DNA of 6,910 bases, taken from NCBI GenBank assembly GCA_003232715.1, contig QIJG01000277.1, forward strand, positions 1-6,910. Direction: 5' to 3'. Under the pieces are notes generated by a model, which ran no database searches, was not told the origin of the DNA, and was given only the letters and a program-made list of their open reading frames with translations. The DNA comes from Nitrospirota bacterium. GTDB taxonomy: Bacteria; Nitrospirota; Thermodesulfovibrionia; Thermodesulfovibrionales; JdFR-85. This document shows, piece after piece, positions 1 to 6,210 of this stretch (within the stretch, counting starts at the first letter, position 1; each line of letters starts with the position of its first letter). The position numbers and the translations under genes were made by a program.

Positions 1-1563
1 GGTGTAACGGATGTCGGCGTGAGTCTTGAAAAGGCTATGGCATGGCTGAATGCACCACCCAATGTAAGCCCGGATGAGCTTGTCGGGGCCGTGGAAAATA
101 CAGGCTACCACGCAACGGTTCCGGCGGAGGCTGACGCCCCTCCTGCCCCATCAAAACAGGCACAGGAACTTGTCATCATCGGTGGAGGCTCTGCTGGATT
201 TGCCGCTGCCATAAGGGCATGGGAACTCGGGGCACGGGTTACCATTATAGAGCATTCAACCATAGGTGGCACATGCGTTAATATCGGATGTGTACCGACA
301 AAAACACTTATAAGGGCCGCACAGACATATTACCAGTCTTTCCATCATAATTTTGACGGTATAAGCGCCCGCCCCGGTCCACTTGATTTCAAGAAGGTCA
401 TCGGCCAGAAGGACGCCCTCGTCTCTACATTGCGGAAGGAAAAATACGAGAAAGTTCTGGACTCCTATAAAGGGATGAGATACATTAAAGGACATGCCAT
501 GATAAAAAAAGACAGCAATGGCAGAATTATCGTAGATGCAGGTAAGGAAACCCTGAAACCCGATAAGCTGATAATTGCCACTGGAGCGCATCCCTGGGTA
601 CCGCCGATAGAAGGGCTTGATAAAATAAAATACCTTACAAGTACCGAGGCGCTGGCGCTTGAAAGACTGCCCCGGGAGTTGATAATAATCGGCGGCAGTG
701 CATTGGGTCTTGAGTTTGCACAGATCTTCTCAAGGTTTGGCTCCAAGGTTTATGTCATAGAGGCGATACCCTATGTATTGCCACCTGAGGGAGAGGAGGT
801 GGGTAATGCCGTTGCCGGGTATCTTGGACAGGAGGGCACGGAGTTTTTTACAGGAGCAGGGATTAATATGGTTCGATACAATGGTGAATACACCGTGGAC
901 TTCGATATGGACGGAAGGGCTCATTCCATAAATGCAGAGCAATTGCTCATTGCAACGGGCAGGAGGGCCAATACAACCGGATTTGGCATTGAAGAAAGCG
1001 GCATCGGGATCGGTAAGAAAGGAGAGATAAAGGTGGATCAATATCTCCGGACATCACATCCTGATGTCTATGCAGCGGGTGACGTAATCGGAGACCCCAT
1101 GTTTGTTTATGTTGCTGCATATGCAGCAACCACAGCAGCAGAAAATGCACTTTCCGGTAACCGGCAGGTCTTTGACCTGTCAGTGCTGCCGAGGGTTACG
1201 TTTACCGACCCACAGGTCGCCTCCGTCGGCTTGACTGAAGAGCAGGCAAAGTCGCAGGGCATTGATTATAAGTCGTCAAGGCTTGACATGAAATATGTCC
1301 CGCGGGCACTTGCAGCAAGGGATACAAGGGGGTTTGTCAGGCTGGTTGCGCAAAAAGATACGGGCAGGCTCATCGGTGCACAGATTGTATCTTCGGAGGC
1401 AGGGGAGATGATTATGGAGGCGACTCTATCGATCAAATACAATATAACCATCTCAGAGCTTGCAGCCCGGATACACCCGTACCTCACCCTGTCAGAGGGT
1501 ATAAAACTTGCCGCACAATCATTTGAAAGGGATGTATCCAAACTCAGTTGTTGCTCGGCTTAA
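1..1563 (+). CDS. merA: mercuric reductase MerA, 5'-partial
   Basis: Cytoplasmic flavoenzyme that reduces Hg(II) to Hg(0) with NADPH. The frame is open from base 1, and the first ~40 codons (GVTDVGVSLEKAMAW...) read as the second half of an HMA metal-binding domain. The GTG at 19 is therefore probably not the true start, and the N-terminus with its expected CxxC lies upstream. Visible parts: FAD-binding GGGSAG (181-198); redox-active disulfide CVNIGC (Cys codons 274-276 and 289-291); NAD(P)-binding GGSALG (691-708); second FAD motif AAGD (1072-1083); C-terminal dimerisation domain; and a tail LSCCSA with the Cys pair at 1549-1554. Tyr codons 445-447 and 1480-1482 sit at the same spacing from the cysteines as the two mercury-site tyrosines of Bacillus MerA (Y264, Y605). 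Those residues separate MerA from dihydrolipoamide dehydrogenase. All catalytic residues in view are intact. No merR, merT or merP is visible. Confidence 0.93.
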   Translation, partial: GVTDVGVSLEKAMAWLNAPPNVSPDELVGAVENTGYHATVPAEADAPPAPSKQAQELVIIGGGSAGFAAAIRAWELGARVTIIEHSTIGGTCVNIGCVPTKTLIRAAQTYYQSFHHNFDGISARPGPLDFKKVIGQKDALVSTLRKEKYEKVLDSYKGMRYIKGHAMIKKDSNGRIIVDAGKETLKPDKLIIATGAHPWVPPIEGLDKIKYLTSTEALALERLPRELIIIGGSALGLEFAQIFSRFGSKVYVIEAIPYVLPPEGEEVGNAVAGYLGQEGTEFFTGAGINMVRYNGEYTVDFDMDGRAHSINAEQLLIATGRRANTTGFGIEESGIGIGKKGEIKVDQYLRTSHPDVYAAGDVIGDPMFVYVAAYAATTAAENALSGNRQVFDLSVLPRVTFTDPQVASVGLTEEQAKSQGIDYKSSRLDMKYVPRALAARDTRGFVRLVAQKDTGRLIGAQIVSSEAGEMIMEATLSIKYNITISELAARIHPYLTLSEGIKLAAQSFERDVSKLSCCSA

Positions 1564-1853
1564 AGCAATTATCGGACACCCATATCCAGTGAGTATGAAC
1601 GCCGGCAGTAAACTACCGGAAACCGGAGATAATAAGTCTTGCTGGAAGCAATCTGGAGAGGTGTAATCGCATATAAGTGAGATATTCCCCCCCCGTGCCC
1701 CTGCGGATTGACACCGAAGAGACGGGCTGGTCTCTCTTGAGCCTTCATCTTCATATTTTCTTCACATTCTTTATTTAGTATAGCCGGAATTTATAAAATT
1801 TAACTTTATTTAGATAACGAAACAGCGACAATAAACGTCATTGAAAAAGAGTT
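1564..1853. other. intergenic region between merA and the cytochrome operon
   Basis: About 290 bases with no convincing gene on either strand. It holds a weak imperfect inverted repeat just after merA (1602-1609 with 1612-1619, one mismatch, no T tract), a run of eight C at 1687-1694, and a short 6-bp inverted repeat (1718-1723 with 1730-1735). From about 1745 the sequence becomes AT-rich up to the next start codon. None of the hairpins has the T tract of a classical terminator. The 61-codon minus-strand frame here has no recognisable protein character and is treated as chance. Confidence 0.5.
1791..1816 (+). promoter_or_regulatory. possible promoter region of the cytochrome bc operon
   Basis: The AT-rich leader upstream of the pentahaem cytochrome contains two -10-like hexamers, TATAAA (1792-1797) and TAGATA (1811-1816). 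Neither has a good -35 box at 16-18 bp. A perfect TTGACA at 1708-1713 has no -10 partner at the right distance. The operon must have a promoter somewhere in this gap if it is not read through from merA, but its exact place cannot be fixed by eye. Confidence 0.22.
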
Positions 1854-2588
1854 ATGAATAATAAGAAATATCTTCTTATAGTATTTGCAGCAATTGTGCT
1901 ATTTATCTATCCGATAAATGCACATGCAGATCAAAAAAGAGAGAATGCATGCATAACATGTCACGAATTCCTTGGGGGTAAACTTGCAAAGCCTGTTTTT
2001 GACTGGAAAGGTTCGATTCATCAACAGAATGGAATCACATGTAATTATTGTCACGGTGGAAATGCAGACATCAATCCCGGGAATGTAAAGCGACTGTCTC
2101 AACAACAATTTGCAAAGGTGCAGGCCCTTGCAATGTCAAAATCCAATGGATTCATTGGTGTACCCGCCGGAAAGGCCATATTCGATACCTGCAGGCAGTG
2201 TCATAGTAAATATGTTGACGAGTATGAAAACAGCATCATGGGTAAGGCGTATCTTGACAACAAGGGTGGACCTTCATGTGTCACCTGCCATAATGCCCAC
2301 CATAATTCCCTGCCGGATGTTCCAAAAGTATGTAAGAGCTGTCATAAAGATACATCCGGGTTTGCCAGAATAGACCCGATGAATGTGAATGAAACAACTA
2401 TTAACACACTTTCAAGGATAAGAATAAAGATATCCCAACAAAAGGTAAGAGGCGATAAACCTCCGCTGATTCCTGAATTTCCGGAAGAAATCGGTGCATA
2501 CCAGATAGGATTTATTGCATTTGGTGCTGTTTTTATTCTATTCATCATTGGTTATATTACCTATATATTACTGGAAAAGAGGAGGTAA
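1854..2588 (+). CDS. membrane-anchored pentahaem cytochrome c
   Basis: Periplasmic electron carrier of 244 residues. Residues 1-25 form a signal peptide (MNNKK, hydrophobic core, likely cleavage after AHA). Five CxxCH c-haem motifs follow: CITCH (33-37), CNYCH (63-67), CRQCH (113-117), CVTCH (142-146) and CKSCH (160-164). Extra histidines, such as H56 and the NAHH after motif four, could be distal ligands. A haem-free stretch (about 165-215) leads to one C-terminal transmembrane helix (about 216-239) ending in EKRR, which should leave the haem domain anchored on the outer face of the inner membrane. The start has only a weak purine stretch (AAAGAG, 1846-1851), but it gives a complete signal peptide. 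The gene opens a tight operon with a small membrane protein, a Rieske protein and cytochrome b, so its likely job is electron acceptor from the Rieske centre, in place of cytochrome c1 or f. No close family name is recognised. Confidence 0.9.
   Translation: MNNKKYLLIVFAAIVLFIYPINAHADQKRENACITCHEFLGGKLAKPVFDWKGSIHQQNGITCNYCHGGNADINPGNVKRLSQQQFAKVQALAMSKSNGFIGVPAGKAIFDTCRQCHSKYVDEYENSIMGKAYLDNKGGPSCVTCHNAHHNSLPDVPKVCKSCHKDTSGFARIDPMNVNETTINTLSRIRIKISQQKVRGDKPPLIPEFPEEIGAYQIGFIAFGAVFILFIIGYITYILLEKRR
2580..2585 (+). promoter_or_regulatory. ribosome-binding site fixing the start at 2590
   Basis: AGGAGG lies 4 bases before ATG 2590 and overlaps the last codons of the cytochrome c gene. It supports ATG 2590 over the in-frame ATG at 2515, which would bury 75 bases inside the upstream gene's membrane-anchor coding region. 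Confidence 0.75.
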
Positions 2589-2589
2589 T

Positions 2590-2853
2590 ATGGGCTTTAA
2601 GGTTATACACGAAAAAAAACCCTCATATTCAGGTGTTGCCATGGCCGCAATTGTGCTACTTTCCATTATACTGCTTGGTACAGGTATTATCTTCGCCTAT
2701 CTCCTGATATCGGGCAGGGGTAATGATTACATCATGGGCACCCTGATGGCTCTTGAATTCCTGATTGCAGGCATTGAGGTTGTTATATTCGCAAGATACT
2801 TTATAGCCTTCAGGGAGGTATCGGAGGACCGTGAGGAGGAGTTATTGTGGTAG
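2590..2853 (+). CDS. small two-helix membrane protein of the bc operon
   Basis: An 87-residue protein not assigned to a named family. It has a short basic N-terminus (MGFKVIHEKK), a first hydrophobic helix at about 15-41, a short polar loop (SGRGNDY), a second helix at about 46-73, and an acidic tail (SEDREEELLW). It starts one base after the stop of the pentahaem cytochrome and overlaps the Rieske start by 7 bases, so it is almost certainly co-translated with the complex. A small accessory or assembly subunit of the bc-type complex is the simplest inference. No cofactor motif is seen; the only histidine is H7, outside the helices, so a haem-binding role has no support. Confidence 0.8.
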   Translation: MGFKVIHEKKPSYSGVAMAAIVLLSIILLGTGIIFAYLLISGRGNDYIMGTLMALEFLIAGIEVVIFARYFIAFREVSEDREEELLW

Positions 2854-3461
2854 ATGAAACCACCGGGGACAAAGAAGACAAAACAGGTATAACACGAAGA
2901 AGATTCACCCTTGGTGTAATCATTGCGTCTATTGCAGGAGCATTAGGTTCTCTCCTGTCGCTCCTTAAAGTTCTGGCACCGGAAAAGAAAGGCGGTGGTT
3001 ATGTATCAACCATTAAGCCGGGAGACAGGTTTATTTATGCAAAGGGTGCTAATACAGGGGATTATATAAAGGTTTCATCACTAAATATTGGTGATGCAGT
3101 GCTTGCATTTCCGGAAGGTAAAACATCAAATCATGCGAATATTGTTCAGCTGATTAAATTAGATGAAAGTGCATATAAAGCACCTACCCACATTAAATAT
3201 ACTGATCAGGGCCTCGTAGCTTACAGCGCAATATGCACTCATCTTGGGTGCACTGTTTCCTGGGTAGAAAATGAAAAATCGCCCGACACTTCATACACGG
3301 AATGTTTCTGTCATAACAGCATATTCGACCCCACAAGGGGTGCAAAGGTTTTAGGTGGCCCGGCACCAATTCCTCTCGCTCAGATCGGTGTTAAAGTAAG
3401 AGACGATGGGACACTTGTCTTTACAAGCGATTTTACGGGGCCTATCGGTCCACAAGTATGA
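2847..3461 (+). CDS. Rieske [2Fe-2S] protein of a bc-type complex
   Basis: High-potential electron acceptor for quinol oxidation, 204 residues. It starts at GTG 2847 with GAGGAGG at 2833-2839 and overlaps the previous gene by 7 bases. The N-terminus carries a twin-arginine-like motif (TRRRF, 16-20) followed by one hydrophobic anchor helix (about 22-42), as expected for Tat-exported Rieske proteins. Cluster box 1 is CTHLGC (130-135) and box 2 is CFCHNSIF (153-160). All four ligands (C130, H132, C153, H156) and the disulfide pair (C135, C155) are present. A GGPAPIPL segment (170-177) matches the Pro loop covering the cluster. Relative to the usual box 2 CPCHGSxY, this one has Asn for Gly and Phe for the Tyr that hydrogen-bonds a cluster cysteine, changes expected to lower the redox potential. 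Cytochrome b follows directly. Confidence 0.95.
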   Translation: MVDETTGDKEDKTGITRRRFTLGVIIASIAGALGSLLSLLKVLAPEKKGGGYVSTIKPGDRFIYAKGANTGDYIKVSSLNIGDAVLAFPEGKTSNHANIVQLIKLDESAYKAPTHIKYTDQGLVAYSAICTHLGCTVSWVENEKSPDTSYTECFCHNSIFDPTRGAKVLGGPAPIPLAQIGVKVRDDGTLVFTSDFTGPIGPQV

Positions 3462-3480
3462 GGAGGCGAGGATTTAAAAG

Positions 3481-4734
3481 ATGATCTTTAAATGGTTTGA
3501 TGAAAGACTGGAACTCGGAAAATTCAAGGATAAATTTCTAAGCAAGACATTTCCTGCACATCCTACATTTTTACTCGGTGAGATAGCACTATTTTCTTTT
3601 ATCACACTTGTTATCACGGGTATTTTTCTCGGATTTATTTATGAACCTTCAAGTAAGCTGGTTTCTCTGTTCGGTGCCATGGTTCCGGCAGCCTATGCGA
3701 GTGTGGTAAGGATAGACCTGCTTCCCATGGGCATGATCATAAGACGCATACACCATTGGTCTGCGATGATAATGATAGCCGCCATTCTGGTTCATCTAAT
3801 GAGGGTTTATTTTACTTCATCATACAGGAAGCCGAGGGAGATTAACTGGCTTGTCGGACTCAGTCTATGGAGTATAGCCATGGGTGCTGCATTTACAGGT
3901 TACTTATTGCCTTACAGTAATTTCTCTGTAACGGCTACATCCATAGCTTATTATATGTCAAAGTCTGTGCCATGGATCGGGGGCTGGATTTCAAGTCTGT
4001 TATTTGCAGGCGATTTCCCTTCAAGTGGGATCGTCCCCCGTTTCTTCTTCATGCATGTTATGTTAATCCCGACAGCTCTTATAGGCCTTATCAGCCTGCA
4101 TATGTTAATACTGGTCAAACAGAAACACACGGAACCGCTCTCAAATAAAAACAGAAAAGAGGCAGAGGGTGGCAGGCGGCTTATTGGTATTCCAATCTGG
4201 CCGGAGCAAACGGTCATCAGTATGTCGTTCTATTTCTTTCTATTGTTTGTAGTTGTGCTGATCGCTACATATATCCCTTTGAACCCAATAGAAATTTATG
4301 GTCCGCCCTCACCTGGAACGCCCGTTATGCGACCTGACTGGTATTTTCTGGTTGTATACGGTTTTTTGAAATTAATACCTGGGGATCTGTCATTTACTGT
4401 TCTGGGAGGCAAGATCACTCCCGAGACCATTGGTGGTGTTATCTTCCCCTCATTTACAATCCTCGTTTTTGCATTGATACCGTTTCTTGACAGGAGCAGG
4501 GAACCTCAAAATTATATTGAAAATCCACTTCACAGGCCTTTGACATCATTCGGAATCGGAGGCGGGATTTTCCTCTGCATGCTTGTAATAGCAGGTTATA
4601 TAGATGTACTTCATATTACACCGGAAAAGATGACAGTCTATACAATCATTGCAAGTTTGGCGGCATGGAGCATTTCCTACACGCTATTGCGCTTTTACAA
4701 CAGGAAGAGAATGGGAGGAGGTCATGTCAAATAA
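3481..4734 (+). CDS. cytochrome b of a bc-type complex (fused b6/subunit IV layout)
   Basis: Integral membrane quinol-oxidising subunit, 417 residues, with about eight predicted helices. The N-terminal half matches cytochrome b6, with haem-ligand pairs H91/H105 (14 apart) and H192/H207 (15 apart). The 15-residue second spacing is the b6f-type rather than the mitochondrial bc1-type spacing. RxIHHWSA and RVYFT...RKPRE are typical b6 signatures. The C-terminal half corresponds to subunit IV plus one further helix, all in one chain. The Qo-site motif is PDWY (285-288) instead of PEWY. At the place of the b6f cysteine that binds the extra haem ci there is Leu (HPTFLLGE, 27-34), so a third haem on this subunit is unlikely. 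AGGAGG at 3461-3466 and GAGG at 3468-3471 precede the start. It is the last full gene of the operon. Confidence 0.95.
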   Translation: MIFKWFDERLELGKFKDKFLSKTFPAHPTFLLGEIALFSFITLVITGIFLGFIYEPSSKLVSLFGAMVPAAYASVVRIDLLPMGMIIRRIHHWSAMIMIAAILVHLMRVYFTSSYRKPREINWLVGLSLWSIAMGAAFTGYLLPYSNFSVTATSIAYYMSKSVPWIGGWISSLLFAGDFPSSGIVPRFFFMHVMLIPTALIGLISLHMLILVKQKHTEPLSNKNRKEAEGGRRLIGIPIWPEQTVISMSFYFFLLFVVVLIATYIPLNPIEIYGPPSPGTPVMRPDWYFLVVYGFLKLIPGDLSFTVLGGKITPETIGGVIFPSFTILVFALIPFLDRSREPQNYIENPLHRPLTSFGIGGGIFLCMLVIAGYIDVLHITPEKMTVYTIIASLAAWSISYTLLRFYNRKRMGGGHVK

Positions 4735-4756
4735 ATATTGTAAGGTGTCACAATAA
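4724..4756 (+). other. ten-codon reading frame with strong ribosome-binding site, possible gene stump
   Basis: GGAGGAGGT (4714-4722) sits just before ATG 4724, which overlaps the 3' end of cytochrome b and opens MSNKYCKVSQ followed by TAA. The overlap geometry copies the other junctions of this operon, where a purine-rich site inside the upstream gene drives the next start. It may be the remaining start of a fifth gene cut by a deletion. The alternative is that GGAGGAGG simply encodes the Gly-rich tail RMGGGHVK of cytochrome b. Confidence 0.35.
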
Positions 4757-4764
4757 GAGAAATG

Positions 4765-4787
4765 GACAATTCTATAGAAGAGTTGTC
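4765..4787. terminator. hairpin between convergent transcription units
   Basis: A 9-bp stem (4765-4773 with 4779-4787, including one T-G pair) closes a 5-base loop. It lies between the 3' ends of the cytochrome operon and the DUF190 gene. On the plus strand no T tract follows. On the minus strand the stem is followed by a T-rich stretch (CATTTCTCTTATT), so it fits better as the end of the minus-strand unit. The TGTCACA heptamer occurs at 4746-4752 and again at 4784-4790. Confidence 0.35.
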
Positions 4788-4843
4788 ACATAATAGTTTG
4801 CGTTCATAAGTTATCGAATTATAGAGGGAAGCATCGTCGGGGG

Positions 4844-5557
4844 TCACATCAATTCAGAGTCATCACCCATGGTGGTGTACTTTATTATGTCCACATCCGA
4901 TAGAACAACTATCCCTTCCTGCACCATATCATCCAGAACAGGCAGGATTTCTTTTATCTTTTCTTCCGTATCAATGACTGTTATAAGTACAGGCAACTCC
5001 CCGCCACGGGAGAGAAACTTCATCTTTTTGAACCTCCGGCGAGGACCATACCCCGCCACAGCCTTGTAAACAGTAGCACCGGCAACATCCATCATGATAA
5101 ACCTCTTTACAATCGCCTCATACAGTGTCTCACCCTGCCACTTGTGGTCCTCCCTGACAATGACCCTGAGCATCTTTGCCTTTCCTTGCAGTTTCATCCT
5201 CTCACCTTCCTCCTTTTCCTCTTCCTCCTCTCCACAGCACTTTATTATATTCGTATCACTCACCTCTATCAGCCCCTTTTCCACCACCTGATAGACATCG
5301 GGCAGCACCCTGTCAATCATCTCTTCAGAGTCAACGACCTCTATCTTCACAGGCATTTTGCCTGAAAGTGTGAGCATCTTTGATGTATGGTATACACCGT
5401 TACTGCCGTAACCTGCAACACCCCGGAAGACACTAACACCGGCAATCTTCTTTTTATAAAAGATGTCGACAAGCACCTCATAGACAGGCTTTTCCCCGTA
5501 CCGGTCTGATTCATCCACATATATGGAAAGCTTCTTTGCCAGTCCCTTTTCCCGCAT
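4844..5557 (-). CDS. tandem double-domain DUF190 protein
   Basis: Cytoplasmic protein of 237 residues made of two DUF190 domains, a family with a PII/GlnB-like ferredoxin fold often encoded beside the fluoride channel crcB. Domain 1 is about residues 7-106 and domain 2 about 121-227. They share K-L-x-I/V-x-V-x-E-D near their starts, the core VAGYG (47-51 and 167-171, exactly 120 apart), a LP-V-x-I-x-V-x-D segment, and I-x-V-S-D-x-x-IIK near their ends. The single domain is about 100-110 residues, so this is a doubled form. The linker (CCGEEEEEKEEGER, 107-120) is highly acidic. ATG 5557 is chosen over the upstream TTG at 5575 because AAGGAGG (5565-5571) lies 7 bases before it. Its start follows the crcB stop after one base, implying coupled translation. 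The biochemical role is unknown; regulation or assistance of fluoride export is inferred from position. Confidence 0.88.
   Translation of the reverse strand: MREKGLAKKLSIYVDESDRYGEKPVYEVLVDIFYKKKIAGVSVFRGVAGYGSNGVYHTSKMLTLSGKMPVKIEVVDSEEMIDRVLPDVYQVVEKGLIEVSDTNIIKCCGEEEEEKEEGERMKLQGKAKMLRVIVREDHKWQGETLYEAIVKRFIMMDVAGATVYKAVAGYGPRRRFKKMKFLSRGGELPVLITVIDTEEKIKEILPVLDDMVQEGIVVLSDVDIIKYTTMGDDSELM
5195..5220 (-). promoter_or_regulatory. internal ribosome-binding site and start for the second DUF190 domain
   Basis: The linker of the DUF190 fusion is encoded by a purine run containing AAGGAGGAAGGTGAGAGG directly before an in-frame ATG (complement of 5195-5197). The protein from that ATG begins MKLQGKAKMLRVIVRED, which is how a free-standing DUF190 protein normally begins. 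The site either still allows a separate second-domain product or is the relic of two adjacent genes fused by loss of a stop codon. Confidence 0.5.
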
Positions 5558-5558
5558 A

Positions 5559-5920
5559 TTAGATCCTCCTTGCAATCACCTCACCCGCCTTTAATGCAAT
5601 CAGGCCAAAGCCCACACTCAAGACAATATTCGCCGCTGACAGAAGCCATTCACCATCGTAAAGAAGGGACCCGGTCTCATACTCAAAGGTGGAAAAGGTA
5701 GTAAAGGCCCCCAAAAATCCAACGGTAAGGAACAACCTCATGGATGGAGAGGCAAGAATCCTCTCAGTAAATAGAGTCATGGCAAGACCGATAAAGAAAC
5801 AGCCCGTTATATTAACCACAAATGTCCCGATGGGGAAGGATCTTCCCCACTTCTGGCCCACCCACGCCGGGTTACGGCACCTATAAAGCCACCGACCCCG
5901 ATCATTATTATATTGAACAT
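5559..5920 (-). pseudogene. crcB: fluoride channel CrcB/Fluc, frameshifted in the first helix
   Basis: Small membrane protein that exports fluoride as a dual-topology dimer. From ATG 5920 the frame reads MFNIIMIGVGGFIGAVTR, the standard CrcB beginning, but then continues out of frame to a stop at 5807. The rest of the family sequence is in the neighbouring frame: WVGQKWGRSFPIGTFVVN, the pore Asn in GTFVVN, the TM3 break and Phe-box motif GFLGAFTTFSTF, and a final helix ending VIARRI. The switch is needed around 5865-5869, equivalent to one missing base (or a larger deletion of matching phase). Joined, the product would be about 120 residues, normal for the family, and all other key residues are kept. 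AAGGGG (5933-5938) is a plausible, rather distant ribosome-binding site. The downstream frame can be opened from ATG 5957, but that gives a non-homologous N-terminus lacking the normal first helix. Real mutation or sequence error cannot be separated here. Confidence 0.85.
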
Positions 5921-5949
5921 GCCGATTAAAGTCCCCTTGATTTACAGAC

Positions 5950-5977
5950 ATTATCATTACAGAGCGCTCGAGGCCAA
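5950..5977 (-). promoter_or_regulatory. possible sigma-70 promoter of crcB-DUF190
   Basis: On the minus strand TTGGCC (complement of 5972-5977, 4/6 to consensus) and GATAAT (complement of 5950-5955, 5/6) are 16 bp apart. Transcription would begin near 5943, about 23 bases before the natural crcB ATG. That leader is too short for a fluoride riboswitch, and none is visible. Confidence 0.35.
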
Positions 5978-6055
5978 ATCCTTCATATTGACAACAGTTG
6001 CTCTATCCGATTAACTATTAATAAGCTTCCTCAACTTCCCGTCTATCTTCATCTA

Positions 6056-6202
6056 TTATGTCAGGCTCTTCCATCCCCGATAATCAGTACTATAGTCTAC
6101 ACCCAATAATCCGCCTATTTCAACCCACTTGAAGCCCCCCTGCCCTGATATATCCATTGCACTGTAGTCACTCCAGGAATAATTACAAAATAGTGTGGAC
6201 AT
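6056..6202 (-). pseudogene. possible C-terminal HTH remnant of a REP-associated (Y1) transposase
   Basis: From the ATG at 6202 a 48-codon minus-strand frame ends in FKWVEIGGLLGVDYST and then DYRGWKSLT before TAA. The EIGxLLGVDYST stretch resembles the C-terminal helix-turn-helix of REP-associated tyrosine (IS200-like, HUH) transposases, which usually continues VSxxRKRL. Here the sequence after DYST has diverged and soon stops, and the catalytic HUH and Tyr part is absent. The palindromic repeat immediately upstream (6211-6289) is the sort of element such transposases are linked to. Recognition is from memory of the motif only; it could be an unrelated short reading frame. The frame can be extended back through the palindrome to a TTG at 6307, but that part is just translated repeat. 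Confidence 0.35.
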
Positions 6203-6210
6203 ATTATTTA

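Noticed and set aside
19..1563. Dihydrolipoamide dehydrogenase or glutathione reductase
   Set aside because: The C-terminal Cys-Cys pair, the two Tyr at mercury-site spacing and the upstream HMA-like segment identify mercuric reductase within this enzyme family.
1708..1736. Promoter built on the perfect TTGACA at 1708-1713
   Set aside because: There is no -10-like hexamer at 15-19 bp downstream; the sequence there is CT-rich.
1569..1754. 61-codon minus-strand reading frame after merA
   Set aside because: No family character, no ribosome-binding site seen, and it ends inside low-complexity sequence.
2515..2589. Longer start for the small membrane protein, overlapping the cytochrome c anchor
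   Set aside because: ATG 2590 has an excellent ribosome-binding site and the usual operon spacing. The extension is just the other frame of the cytochrome c membrane helix.
5094..5373. Several overlapping plus-strand frames opposite the DUF190 gene
   Set aside because: They are rich in Ser, Pro and Leu because they are antisense to the acidic linker and conserved core of the DUF190 protein.
5559..5957. CrcB starting at ATG 5957 as a 132-residue protein
   Set aside because: Its first ~30 residues have no CrcB character, while the proper CrcB N-terminus is found in the next frame from ATG 5920. The 5957 start is an artefact of the frameshift.
5921..6060. Fluoride (crcB) riboswitch upstream of crcB
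   Set aside because: The leader on the minus strand lacks the GGNGATGG-type start, the pseudoknot elements and the terminal CTGATG...CTAC pattern. The candidate promoter is also only about 23 bases from the start codon.
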